NCBI GenBank assembly: GCA_020637395.1
Contig: JACJWA010000001.1
Span: 372,001 to 436,000 of the forward strand
Origin: Calditrichota bacterium
Lineage (GTDB): Bacteria; Electryoneota; RPQS01
Direction: 5' to 3'
Length of the DNA: 64,000 nt
The number at the start of each line of letters is the position of its first letter. The stretch's first letter is position 1. The notes beneath the pieces are model-generated. The model searched no databases, had not been told where the DNA came from, and worked only from the letters and a program-made list of their open reading frames with translations. A program made the translations under genes and the position numbers. Shown here piece by piece: positions 34,942-44,320 of the stretch.

Positions 34942-35915
34942 TTAACTTCAAACACAAAGCCGCGCCCTCACGCACGGAGGATCGCAAGTCGTCCAACTCT
35001 CTGCCGCGTGTGCTGGTCACAGGTGCAGAGAATTCGCTGGCCAGATACCTTGCTTGCGGGTTGCGCGAGCTCGGGTACGAGACGACCGGGCAGACGGTGC
35101 AAATGGACTCCTACATGTCCCTGCGCCGCAGTCTGCCGGTCATCAATCACCCATTGAGCGACGCGCGCTTTGTAGAAGAGCTTGCCACGTGCGCGCCGGA
35201 GGTTGTCCTGCTCGCCGCATCCGAACCACAGAGTAACAGTATCTCGCGTGCACCCTTCGCCGCATTCAACCGGCACGCCGATCGGACCGCGATGCTCTGC
35301 GACGTCCTCAGGCGGCACGCGCCGGAAGCTAAGCTTGTGCTCTTGTCGTCCACCGACGTGTACGGCGAATGCGACGAACCGGTCCGGGAAACCACGCAGC
35401 CATCTCCCGTTTCGCGCGAAGGAAAGATGCGCAAAATCTCCGAAGAGATCGCGCAGGAATTCGCACAGGAATACAAGCTCGATCTTTCTATTCTGCGTAT
35501 CGCGTCCGCCTATGGACCGGGACTGCGCGCCAATCCCGTCTATGACCTGCTCGAAAAACTGCTCGGTCCCAAAACTGCTCACTTGACGGCTCCGCTTCCG
35601 GCAGAAGCGCGCCGAGATCTTGTGCACGCCGGAGATGTCCTGCAGGCTGTCCGACTAATGATCGAGAAGAACTACAGCGGAATCCTGAATATCGCCACCG
35701 GTCAGAGCTTACCCGTTCGGGAAATTGTCACACAGCTTTGCGCCATCACCGAACAGCCGCTGCCAGCCTTTGCAGAGCACACTCCCCATGGAGAGCCGCT
35801 GATCGAACAAGTCAACGTTGATCAGCTCTTGGCGCTTGGGTTTCAGCCGCAAGTTCCGTTGATCGAGGGCCTGAGAGGATTTGCCTCGTGGTGGAGCGGA
35901 CTGAAAGCCGCATAG
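34938..35915 (+). CDS. NAD-dependent epimerase/dehydratase-family protein
   Basis: The protein has 325 residues. Extended SDR signs: cofactor site LVTGAENSLARYLACGL near residue 28, with a variant of the usual GxxGxxG spacing; LVLLSSTDVYGECDEP near 133; and LSILRIASAYGPGLRANPV. The canonical YxxxK is not obvious: the equivalent segment reads SREGKMRKISEEIAQEFAQEYKLDLS, which lacks a clear Tyr, so catalysis may be altered. LVHAGDVLQAVRLMIEKNYSGILNIATGQSLPVREIV is typical of sugar epimerases. It is coupled to the nucleotidyltransferase gene. Confidence 0.88.
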   Translation: MINFKHKAAPSRTEDRKSSNSLPRVLVTGAENSLARYLACGLRELGYETTGQTVQMDSYMSLRRSLPVINHPLSDARFVEELATCAPEVVLLAASEPQSNSISRAPFAAFNRHADRTAMLCDVLRRHAPEAKLVLLSSTDVYGECDEPVRETTQPSPVSREGKMRKISEEIAQEFAQEYKLDLSILRIASAYGPGLRANPVYDLLEKLLGPKTAHLTAPLPAEARRDLVHAGDVLQAVRLMIEKNYSGILNIATGQSLPVREIVTQLCAITEQPLPAFAEHTPHGEPLIEQVNVDQLLALGFQPQVPLIEGLRGFASWWSGLKAA

Positions 35916-35934
35916 AGTGTTAACGAAGTAAGTG

Positions 35935-35964
35935 AAACAGCCCGCCTGCGCGGGCTGTTTTCGT
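35935..35964. terminator. Rho-independent terminator after the epimerase gene
   Basis: The hairpin AAACAGCCCGC, loop CTGC, GCGGGCTGTTT (35935-35960) carries a T-rich end, between convergent genes. Confidence 0.9.
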
Positions 35965-35993
35965 TGAAGGTGAGTTGGTGCGCCCGTGAAAGC

Positions 35994-37748
35994 TTAGGAG
36001 TGCTTCTCCAGTTTGCCTTGGCGCGACATCTCGTCACGCACCGCGGACATCAGCGGAGCAATCATCTCCGGAGAGAAGTCCAGCTTGATTCCCGCCGCCT
36101 GATAGAGCTTGGGAAGCGGACGCGATCCGCCCAGCGACAGCCCGTGCTTGTAGTTCCGCAGCGCTTCCGCCGCATTCGTGCGCGAGTGAGTCCAAATCTG
36201 CATCGCGCCGAGCTGCGCAATGCCGTACTCGATATAGTAGAACGGCACCTCGAAAATGTGAAGCTGCGCGTGCCAACGATAGTCGCGCGCTTCTTCGAAG
36301 CCGCTGTGATCCGCTCCCGCGCCGAAGCGCTCCACCAGACTGCGCCAATAGTTCCGCCGCTCTTCCCGCGTGTGCTTCGGATGCGTGTACACCCAGTGCT
36401 GAAATGCGTCTATCGTCGCCACCCACGCCAGCAGCGCAATCTTCCCCGCCAACTCAAACCGAATCGTCCGAGCCTGATCCGGCACAGAGAAAAACTCGCT
36501 CAAGTACGGCATCGCCAAAAGCTCCATGCTCATTGACGCCACTTCGCTGAATTCCATCGGCGCATGACGATAGGAGTGAATCGGCTCCTCGCGCACTGCA
36601 AAATTGTGGAAGGCATGACCGCCCTCGTGCAGCAGCGTGAACACGTCGTCGTTCGTGCCCACCGCGTTCATAAAGATGAACGGCAGACGCACTTCCGCAA
36701 GATCACTCTGATAGCCTCCGGGCGCCTTGCCCTTGCGGCTCGACAGATCCAACAGTCCCATGCCGTTCATCTTGTCGAATTGAGTTCCCAACTCCGAATC
36801 CAACGCATGAAAAATCTTTGAACAGCTCCGGATCAATTCGTCCGAGGTGCTGAACGGATGAAGCGGCTCGCGGCCAAAGGGATCGCAATCCATATCCCAC
36901 GGACGCAGCGTGCTCACACCCAGCGCGCGCTTGCGATCCGCCGCCGCTTCGCGCACCACCGGGACCACCAGCGATTCCACCGCGCGGTGATACGCTTCGC
37001 AGTCCGCAGGAGTGTAGTCAAATCGCTCGTACTCCCGAAACTTGTAATCTCGATAGTTTTCAAACCCCGCGTTCAATGCGATCTCGTGACGCTTCGCCAC
37101 CATCTCGTCAAAAACATCCTCAAGCACGTCGCGATCCCGCAATCTGCGCTCCGCGACCAAGGCATAAACCTTTTCGCGCACGTCGCGATCCGTCTCTTCA
37201 AGCATCGCCAGCGCGCGCGGAATCGTGATCTCTGCACCCTGCCATTCCACCGTCATCGAGCCAAACACTTTCTGATATTGCTGCGAGAGTCGCTCGACTT
37301 CCGTCTCAATCGGAATATTCACCTCGCGAAACAGCTCCACCGCGTTGCGGCACGAGCGCAAATAGATTTCATATCTCGCCGGAAGCTCCGAAGCCCACTC
37401 GCTCTGAACCAACTTGCGGTTCAACCTGTCCTGAGCTTCTTTCTGCTTCGGTGCAATCTCTTCAACGTACTGCATGAACGACCGTTCCGCGGCCTCATCA
37501 TCCGTTGCGCAGGTCATGGCGATATAGCGCCGCGAGGACTCCTCCCCCAGAAATGCCGACAGCTCGCTTCCGTCCAGAATCCATTGCTCAAGCTCTACTA
37601 CCGAACCAATCGCACGTTCTTCGAGTTCTTGATAGTATTTCGCCGCGTCGGCCCAGCCTGTCAAGGTCAGATCCGCCGACAAAAAGCGGCGCGGAAACTC
37701 TCCCGAAGGTCTCGTCAGTTCTGCGATCCGGTTCTCGATCATCGCCAT
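35994..37748 (-). CDS. pepF: M3-family oligoendopeptidase F-like metallopeptidase
   Basis: The protein has about 584 residues, near the PepF norm. I place the start at ATG 37748 (MAMIENRIAELTRPSGEF; a second ATG is two codons on), because the frame to 37943 overlaps the upstream subtilisin. The zinc site TLLHEGGHAFHNFAVRE near residue 382 is the M3 signature HExxH, with the third ligand in the following MEFSEVASMSMELLAMPYL. No signal peptide is seen, so it is cytoplasmic and degrades short peptides delivered by transporters. It follows the large subtilisin gene by 29 bases, linking extracellular and intracellular protein degradation. Confidence 0.95.
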   Translation of the reverse strand: MAMIENRIAELTRPSGEFPRRFLSADLTLTGWADAAKYYQELEERAIGSVVELEQWILDGSELSAFLGEESSRRYIAMTCATDDEAAERSFMQYVEEIAPKQKEAQDRLNRKLVQSEWASELPARYEIYLRSCRNAVELFREVNIPIETEVERLSQQYQKVFGSMTVEWQGAEITIPRALAMLEETDRDVREKVYALVAERRLRDRDVLEDVFDEMVAKRHEIALNAGFENYRDYKFREYERFDYTPADCEAYHRAVESLVVPVVREAAADRKRALGVSTLRPWDMDCDPFGREPLHPFSTSDELIRSCSKIFHALDSELGTQFDKMNGMGLLDLSSRKGKAPGGYQSDLAEVRLPFIFMNAVGTNDDVFTLLHEGGHAFHNFAVREEPIHSYRHAPMEFSEVASMSMELLAMPYLSEFFSVPDQARTIRFELAGKIALLAWVATIDAFQHWVYTHPKHTREERRNYWRSLVERFGAGADHSGFEEARDYRWHAQLHIFEVPFYYIEYGIAQLGAMQIWTHSRTNAAEALRNYKHGLSLGGSRPLPKLYQAAGIKLDFSPEMIAPLMSAVRDEMSRQGKLEKHS

Positions 37749-37777
37749 GTGCGTTGCCCAATCTCCAAGTTGAATGC

Positions 37778-40504
37778 TTAGCGAAATGCCGTCACAACAT
37801 AGTACCCGATCGTGTCGAGTACCATCGTGTCTAAATAAGTCGTATCCGCCACGCTCGCCAGCAGCGTGGAGTTCGTCGTCGTCGCGGGCAACTCCATCGT
37901 GCGCCAGACGCGATAGCCCGTCGCCCCCGGCACGGAGTTCCAAGTCAACTGCACGCCGGAGTCCGTGATGCGTGCCGTGAGCGCTTGCGGCGCTTCCACT
38001 GCGGCGGCGTACACTGAGACTTCATCCAATGCAGCCTCCACAATAGAGCCCGGCCCGAAATCCGCTGCAACCACGCGAATCTGAACTTCGGAAGTCAGCT
38101 CAACATAGTCTTCCAGCAGAAAGACATGCCGCCGCCACTCTTCCCAGTCAACGGTTTCCGACAGCAGCGGAAGCCAGTGCAGCCCCCCATCCGGACTCAC
38201 GTCCATCCGTAGTGCGTCTTCGCCCGGGTTGCTGCCGTTGTCATTGCTGAACCACGTGTGCGTTTCCAGCACGACGCCATTCAGTCCGGAAAAATCCCAC
38301 ACCGGAGAAAACAGCGTCGTCGCGCCGCCATCCACATCGAACGCGCCCCCCGAACTTCCCGCATTGCCATCTGTCACAAAACAATTCACTCCCACACCCG
38401 GAGTGAAATCATTCTCCGGCTGAATAACGTGCCCGTTCGATCCCACGGTTTGCTGCGGATCCATCCGATTCCAAACTCCCGTAATCGCATTGTCCGTCGG
38501 TTGTCCGACCGTCCAACCCTGATCACCGACTTCAAAATCATAGTGAACAATCATCGCGGGCATTCGGAAATCCACCGTCATGTCCGCTATCACTTCGATT
38601 TCATTCGCCGCCGCACCTTGCGGCCCGGTTGCCTGCACAAGGTAGGTGTATCCTGCGGGAAGTTCAAGTTCATAGGAACCTGATACGTCGGTCGTCACAG
38701 AGAGAATCGGTGCATTGCGCACTTTCACCACCGCGCCACCCAGAGCTTCTCCGTCCGCGTCATACACATGCCCGGACAACGAGCGATCGGACGCCAGGTC
38801 GAGCTCCGCATCCACAATCGTCGAATCGCCGCGCGTAATCACCACACCGGACTCCGTCCACGGCAAGTAGGAGTACTTTCGAAACCTGAGCGTGTAGCTT
38901 CCTTCGACGATCGGTACGTCATAGTGGCCTTGCGCGTCCGTCGCAAGCAACGCACCCGTCTCAAGTACCTCGATCTCTACATCAGGCAATCCCGTGCCGG
39001 ATGAGGTCACCGTGCCCGTCAGATATCCCAACTGAGTGACCGCAAGCACCGCCGAATACGCGTCCAAAAATCCATATCCGAACGTGTTGTCCTGGCCTTC
39101 GGAACCGTAGCCGCTGTCAATCGCCGTGTGAATCAGAACTTCCTTGAGCGTGATCGGATCGCAGTCCGGGCAAGCTTGCCGCATCAAGGCGACCACTCCC
39201 GCCACATGCGGTCCCGCCATGGACGTTCCGCTGAAGACCGTGTAGCCTCCCGGTATGCTGGAATACACACTCGAGCCCGGTGCGACAATCTCAGGTTTGG
39301 TGTGTGTGCCGTCGCAATAGCTCGGCCCAAGACTCGAAAAACCGGCAATCTCATAGGGCGGAACGTCGTCCTCCGTGGCGCGCACCGCCCCCACGGAAAA
39401 CATCTGCACCGGACTCAAAGAGTGAATCGCCGGACTCCGCAGCCCGCCCGCTCCTTCATTGCCTGCGCTGAAAATTGCAACCACTCCCAGTGCTTCAAGG
39501 TTCGTGATGACGCCGTTCCAATAGTCGAAACACTCGTCGTAGCCCGGAAAGAAATCGCTCACGCCCCAGCTATTCTGCACCACATCCGGCACGTCGTCCA
39601 GAGTTTGCGGATTCAAATCCGGATTTGCAAACCACTGAAAGCACTCAATCACGTCGTTGTTGAAGTCCTGGCCGACTCCCTGATCAATTGCGTTGACTGC
39701 GATCCACAGCGCATCGGGCGCAGTTCCAATCGTCAGCGTGTCGCCGTTCACGTCAAGCTCCCGGCCGCACATCGTTCCCATCACGTGCGTGCCGTGACTG
39801 TGATCATCCACTGGAGTCTGTGTGCCTGTTCCCAACACATCCAGCCAGCACTCTGATGCAGGCGCAAAATTCCCGCGCCAACGCGACGCCAGCGCGGGAT
39901 GAGTGCCGTCCACTCCCGTGTCCAGATTTGCGACCAGGGTTCCCTGACCTGTGATTCCAAGTTCCCGCTGCACTCGTGTTGCGCCAATCGCATCCTGGCC
40001 CGGAAGCGTCGTCTCCTGATCGAGACTGCGCCGCCGTGCTCTCAAGTCATCGGGTGAACCCGCTTCGGCAGGCTCAATCAACTCCGCGCGAAAATTCTCC
40101 GTCAACGCACGAATGTCGCCGCGCTCTGCGAGCCCTTCGAGATACTCGCGCGTCGCGGAAACTACAACCAGGTTGTCTATCCAGCAAGTGGTCCAGCCGC
40201 GCACAAGCCCCGCGCGCTTTGCCGACTCAAGCTCTGCCACAAAGTGCGGTTGCGTCTGCCGCACGTTATACTGCAAAGCCGAATACACGGCATCGTAGCG
40301 CTCGGAATACGAAGCGCCGCGCTCGTGCAGAGACTGATCGAGCGCTGCAATGTCCAACGGGCTCTCAAGAAGGACTATCGCCGGGACGTACTCGTCCGCC
40401 TGCGCGTTCTTAAGCTGAAACGCGAGTACCGGAGACACTTCCGCCGCACGACTCTGTGCGCAGAAAATGCTCGTTAGAAGCAGTATGAGTAGCGTCTTGC
40501 GCAA
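37778..40504 (-). CDS. Large secreted S8 serine peptidase with carboxypeptidase-regulatory-like and C-terminal Ig/FN3 domains
   Basis: The protein has 908 residues. A signal peptide (MRKTLLILLLTSIFCAQSRAAE) is followed by a propeptide-like region (residues 25-170) shared with the subtilisins at 1-1398 and 51074-53638. The catalytic domain has DTGVDG near 195, HGTHVMGTM near 240, SAGNEG and SGTSMAGPHVAG near 427. Two small beta-sandwich repeats follow (GYLTGTVTSSGTGLPDVEI, RSLSGHVYDADGEALGGAV) of CarboxypepD_reg type, then a MAM/jelly-roll-like domain and a final FN3-like domain ending DTIGYYVVTAFR. There is no PNPFNP tail. It probably acts on proteins outside the cell and sits 26 bases after the M14 gene. 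Confidence 0.95.
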   Translation of the reverse strand: MRKTLLILLLTSIFCAQSRAAEVSPVLAFQLKNAQADEYVPAIVLLESPLDIAALDQSLHERGASYSERYDAVYSALQYNVRQTQPHFVAELESAKRAGLVRGWTTCWIDNLVVVSATREYLEGLAERGDIRALTENFRAELIEPAEAGSPDDLRARRRSLDQETTLPGQDAIGATRVQRELGITGQGTLVANLDTGVDGTHPALASRWRGNFAPASECWLDVLGTGTQTPVDDHSHGTHVMGTMCGRELDVNGDTLTIGTAPDALWIAVNAIDQGVGQDFNNDVIECFQWFANPDLNPQTLDDVPDVVQNSWGVSDFFPGYDECFDYWNGVITNLEALGVVAIFSAGNEGAGGLRSPAIHSLSPVQMFSVGAVRATEDDVPPYEIAGFSSLGPSYCDGTHTKPEIVAPGSSVYSSIPGGYTVFSGTSMAGPHVAGVVALMRQACPDCDPITLKEVLIHTAIDSGYGSEGQDNTFGYGFLDAYSAVLAVTQLGYLTGTVTSSGTGLPDVEIEVLETGALLATDAQGHYDVPIVEGSYTLRFRKYSYLPWTESGVVITRGDSTIVDAELDLASDRSLSGHVYDADGEALGGAVVKVRNAPILSVTTDVSGSYELELPAGYTYLVQATGPQGAAANEIEVIADMTVDFRMPAMIVHYDFEVGDQGWTVGQPTDNAITGVWNRMDPQQTVGSNGHVIQPENDFTPGVGVNCFVTDGNAGSSGGAFDVDGGATTLFSPVWDFSGLNGVVLETHTWFSNDNGSNPGEDALRMDVSPDGGLHWLPLLSETVDWEEWRRHVFLLEDYVELTSEVQIRVVAADFGPGSIVEAALDEVSVYAAAVEAPQALTARITDSGVQLTWNSVPGATGYRVWRTMELPATTTNSTLLASVADTTYLDTMVLDTIGYYVVTAFR

Positions 40505-40530
40505 GCGTCCTTCCCTGCTGATTCATGATA

Positions 40531-43074
40531 TTACTGCCGCACGGACACCACAAAGAAGTAAACAACTGTGTTGCTGTCCGTATCCACGGCATACGTTGTC
40601 CCGGTCGTCGTCCCGATCTGCACAGAGCTCGCTGTTTCAGGCGGCCACTGTGAAGTCGTCCACACCTGATAGAAGTCCGCGTTCGCCGCAGGACTCCAGC
40701 GCAGCTCTGAACCTGTGTCCGTATAGTTCAAAACGAGATCCGCAACTGCCTCCGGAACCATCAGGCCCCCGGAATCTATCGTAATCGGCAAATCATATGC
40801 CGGAGACGTGGGCGCGTTGGTCGTAAATCGCAGCGTCGCAAGACTCGGTCCGTCCGGCAAACAACACGACGACAGCCGTAGCGTAACCGTCTGCTGCTGA
40901 CCCGCCGTAACGCTTCCCGACGACGGAATGGTTTGCACCGCCGCACCCGGACAGAACGACACGGCCATGTTATTCTCGATGTAACTTCCGTCGTTGTACA
41001 CCACGGTGGCTCCGCGCGTTCGGTCGCTGTTCTGGAGTCCGATGGTTGACGAATTCAAACGGTTCACCCCCATGTTGCCGTACTGATAGGTGATCGAGCC
41101 GTCGGCCGTCAGAATCACTTCGAAGTTGTACAGCCCGCTATTCTGATAGCTCTGCACATTCTGGAACGAGACGATGAACGTGTCCACATTATTCGTCCAG
41201 CGGCGCACATTGGTTCCCGCGCGCTGAGGACTCAAGTCGTCCCACCACACCGCCAAGAGATTCTCCGGCGCGCTGCCGTTCGGAAGTGAAACATTCGTGT
41301 ATGACGTCGCACCTGTGGCCGACGAGGTGAACGACAGCCAACCATTGGCCGAAATTCTCACCTGCGAGAAACTGCTTCCATAGAATGGGAAGTTGAAGCC
41401 TATGGCGTACGGACCCAAATTCTGATCATCCGACGAAAACGGTACGCTCGTACCGATGGTACTGATGTCCACCCACGAGTAAACCGGGCCGCCCGCTTCG
41501 CGGCTGTCAATCCAACGCGGGCCGCCGTCTCCTGCCCCGTAGTTCGTCTCGCCGAAACTCAGTTCAGAGCTGCTCCATGTCAACGTCGCTTCGCCAGGAT
41601 TGGCAATCGTCACATCCATGTCCATGGTCGAACAGAGGGCGACCGCCTGAGAAATGCTCGACGGTGAAATCGAAATTTCCGGACGCGGCAGCGGGGTCAA
41701 CTGAATATTCAAAACCGTCGGCGTGCCCGCCACCACCGTCACTCCGTTCACCGTTTGGCTTTGATAGCCCGGGGCCGAAAACGTCAGCGAATAGGTGCCC
41801 GCCAGAAGCATGCGATAATACTCGCCGTGCAGCGCGCTGCTGTACGTCAAGTAAGGTATGTTCGCGAGCATGATGTTCGCCCGTACCGGCTCGCCCGACT
41901 CGGCATCCGTCACGACTCCGCGCACACCTTCCCGCGCGCGCTGCAAATAGTCAATCATGCTCTGACGATTGTCGCGCCACAGACTATCCAAGGCACTCTC
42001 CGGACCCGACTTCACATCGGAAATCTCCATCGTCACTTCCTTGCAGCCCATCCAGACATAGTTCCAGTCCTGCATGCCACCCGAGACGTGATACCATTCC
42101 GCGCCGTTCGTCGTGCCATCCGGCGGAAACTCGTTGCTGTTGTACATTGCGTCGCTCGCCTGAGCATACGTCAAAGCAATGTTATAGAACAGCGCGTTCT
42201 CCGGAGAAGGGGAGAAGATGCTCGCGCCGCTGTAATTGCTGTCCCACGGATAGTTTGCCACAACCGTCCCGCCGTGGAAATTCGCCGAGATCACGAACGT
42301 GTGCTGCGCGGAGAAGTTCATCACATTCGCCGTCTCCACTTCGCGCCCCGCAACCGTGTTCGTCGAATCCCACACGCGATCCGGGAAATCGCGATTCAAG
42401 TCAATGCCGTTGGCATTGTATCGCTGGCCCAAAGTTCCCACGTCGCGGCCGTCCGGGTTCATCAACGGCATGATCCAAATTTCGTAATCCTCAACCATCG
42501 CCGTCAGCACCGGATCTGTGCCATACCCCGTCAACAGCGTGTCAATCAGCTTCAGACAGTTTTCAAGTCCCGTCAACTCGTCGCCGTGCATCGAAGAGAT
42601 GTATTTGACTTCAATCTCCGGCTCGTCCACGGTCACATTGTCCGACACCTTGCCAAACCACATCGGTCGGCCCTGCACCGTGTTGCCGATGCTCTGATAG
42701 CTGAACAATGTCGGATAAGCCGCCGCCCAAATCGCAAACTGCGCCTCGATATCCGCATTCTCGTGGTAGATGTCCAGCGGTTCATGCTGTTCCCGGACTT
42801 CCGGAAGCCATTCCACATCGAATCCGCGCGCACGCAAAGCGATGAAATCCTCTTCCAGCAAGTACACGCGCGCAATGCCGTTGCGGACACGATCAACGAT
42901 TCCGCCCTGATCTTCAATGATCTTGACGTCCAGAGATGACGTGAGCACCACTTCCGCTTCACGCGACGCCAGCATGTTCTTCTTCACCGGACGGGCTTCG
43001 GCTTGTATCGCAAAGAACAACCCGCACAACACCACCGTCAGCCACAATGTCTTGAACACTTTCATCTTCTTCAT
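40531..43074 (-). CDS. Secreted M14-family zinc carboxypeptidase, multidomain
   Basis: The protein has 847 residues from ATG 43074; an ATG at 43065 has a better-spaced AGGA and may be the true start. After the signal peptide, an N-terminal domain leads to the carboxypeptidase domain with zinc ligands in SSMHGDELTGLENCL near residue 161 and ISANFHGGTVVANYPWD near 267, substrate residues in MNPDGRD and GIDLNRDFPD, and the catalytic Glu in KEVTMEISDVKSG near 352. A CarboxypepD_reg domain (GVRGVVTDAESGEPVRANIML), a nidogen-like beta domain (ANGWLSF and AVWWDDLSP) and a final FN3-like domain ending YFFVVSVRQ follow. It trims C-terminal residues of peptides outside the cytoplasm. Confidence 0.95.
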   Translation of the reverse strand: MKKMKVFKTLWLTVVLCGLFFAIQAEARPVKKNMLASREAEVVLTSSLDVKIIEDQGGIVDRVRNGIARVYLLEEDFIALRARGFDVEWLPEVREQHEPLDIYHENADIEAQFAIWAAAYPTLFSYQSIGNTVQGRPMWFGKVSDNVTVDEPEIEVKYISSMHGDELTGLENCLKLIDTLLTGYGTDPVLTAMVEDYEIWIMPLMNPDGRDVGTLGQRYNANGIDLNRDFPDRVWDSTNTVAGREVETANVMNFSAQHTFVISANFHGGTVVANYPWDSNYSGASIFSPSPENALFYNIALTYAQASDAMYNSNEFPPDGTTNGAEWYHVSGGMQDWNYVWMGCKEVTMEISDVKSGPESALDSLWRDNRQSMIDYLQRAREGVRGVVTDAESGEPVRANIMLANIPYLTYSSALHGEYYRMLLAGTYSLTFSAPGYQSQTVNGVTVVAGTPTVLNIQLTPLPRPEISISPSSISQAVALCSTMDMDVTIANPGEATLTWSSSELSFGETNYGAGDGGPRWIDSREAGGPVYSWVDISTIGTSVPFSSDDQNLGPYAIGFNFPFYGSSFSQVRISANGWLSFTSSATGATSYTNVSLPNGSAPENLLAVWWDDLSPQRAGTNVRRWTNNVDTFIVSFQNVQSYQNSGLYNFEVILTADGSITYQYGNMGVNRLNSSTIGLQNSDRTRGATVVYNDGSYIENNMAVSFCPGAAVQTIPSSGSVTAGQQQTVTLRLSSCCLPDGPSLATLRFTTNAPTSPAYDLPITIDSGGLMVPEAVADLVLNYTDTGSELRWSPAANADFYQVWTTSQWPPETASSVQIGTTTGTTYAVDTDSNTVVYFFVVSVRQ

Positions 43075-43076
43075 TC

Positions 43077-43916
43077 CTAAGTTAGCCGTTTACCCGCGTC
43101 CTCGTGCAGCTCGATCCATTCGCTCCACGATCCGGGATAGAGGGACAATTTCGTGTAGCCCGCGCGCTCCAGCGCCCATAGCAAATGGCAAGCTGTCACA
43201 CCCGAACCGCAATAGGTCGTAATCTCTGCATCCGGACTCAGTCCATTTGCCCGGAAGAGCTCCCTCAGCTCCTCTGTCGTCTTCAATTTCGCCGGCTCCC
43301 CGTCGTGAAGCAAGCCCAGCGGCAGATTCCCCGCACCGTCAATACTCCCCGCGCGCTTGTCCAGCGGTTCAATCTCTCCCTGAAATCTCGCCGGAATGCG
43401 CGCATCCAACAAAACTCTCCCGGACTGTCCGGCGGCAACTTCCTTCGCGTTCCGCATCAGATCGGATCGCACAGAAACTTCGTAAGGCTCACACGCCGGA
43501 CGACGCTCTTCCCCGGTTGCTATCGCTCGCCCTTCTGCCACCCACTTCCTCAATCCGCCATCGAGAATCGCTACGTCCTTGACTCCGATCCACTGCAGCA
43601 GCCACCAAAGCCGTGCCGCCACCTTGCCGGGATCCGTTTCCACCGCAACCACTCGCTTCCCCTTGCCAATCCCGATCTCTGCAAGCTTCTGTACCATCCG
43701 GTTCGGATCGGGAAGTGGATGCCTCCCGCGACGAGGATCTCCAATCTCCGAAAGCACCTGATCGCAATCCACAAACACTGCCCCCGGAATGTGCCCGGAC
43801 TTGTACTCTGCTCGCGCAGCTTCCGAATTCAAATGTACCCACCGAATGTCCGCCACAACCAAATCTTCATAATTCAAGTGTTGAGCCAACCATTCCGTAG
43901 TCACAAGACTGTCCAA
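43077..43916 (-). CDS. Thiosulfate/3-mercaptopyruvate sulfurtransferase (double rhodanese)
   Basis: The protein has 279 residues with two rhodanese domains. The first (residues 8-125) contains ADIRWVHLNSEAARAEYKSGHIPGAVFVD and is inactive. The second carries the catalytic loop TYCGSGVTACHLLWALE near 236, matching the CGSGVTA form of mercaptopyruvate-type enzymes, although thiosulfate remains possible. It transfers sulfane sulfur to an acceptor such as cyanide or a thiol. It starts with TTG at 43916, with AAAAGGAG seven bases upstream, and ends two bases before the M14 gene. Confidence 0.94.
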   Translation of the reverse strand: MDSLVTTEWLAQHLNYEDLVVADIRWVHLNSEAARAEYKSGHIPGAVFVDCDQVLSEIGDPRRGRHPLPDPNRMVQKLAEIGIGKGKRVVAVETDPGKVAARLWWLLQWIGVKDVAILDGGLRKWVAEGRAIATGEERRPACEPYEVSVRSDLMRNAKEVAAGQSGRVLLDARIPARFQGEIEPLDKRAGSIDGAGNLPLGLLHDGEPAKLKTTEELRELFRANGLSPDAEITTYCGSGVTACHLLWALERAGYTKLSLYPGSWSEWIELHEDAGKRLT

Positions 43917-44320
43917 CTCACTACTCCTTTTGCGCCGATCGCTGGTCCGTAAGCATTACAATCTAATAAGATGCGAACGAAACTTCGCGAAAGCAAGTAG
44001 GCACGAGACTTTCGGGAAAGCCCAGACCATGCCCCGTGTTTCAGAACTGTAAATTACACAAGCCTTTAAAAGGCATCGCGAGGCGCCCAAAAGTTCGAGT
44101 TTCTTGTTTGAGAGGGGCAGCGCACGATATGGCTCTGCTACCCGTTCCCATCCTTGGTCCGGGCACAGATTCTGCGCAATCATCTTTGACGGCGTCTGGA
44201 AACTGCAAGGTTCACTCTAACAACATGTTACCTGACATAGCATTGCGCGTCCTGAAACACATGTCGAACATCTATTTGCTCCCGCAGAAACTTCTGGCGT
44301 GCGCGGCCCGTACTCGTCCA
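43917..44320. other. Intergenic/leader region between the rhodanese and the histidine kinase
   Basis: About 400 bases between divergent genes. The kinase frame is open from 44036, but its translation there has no domain character, and I place the start at 44321. An imperfect inverted repeat lies near 44115-44150 (GGGGCAGCG against GCTCTGCTACCC). No promoter, riboswitch or RNA gene could be identified with confidence. Confidence 0.4.

Noticed and set aside
43980..44200. c-di-GMP or other riboswitch before the kinase gene
   Set aside because: Some imperfect stems are present, but no conserved aptamer sequence could be recognised by eye.
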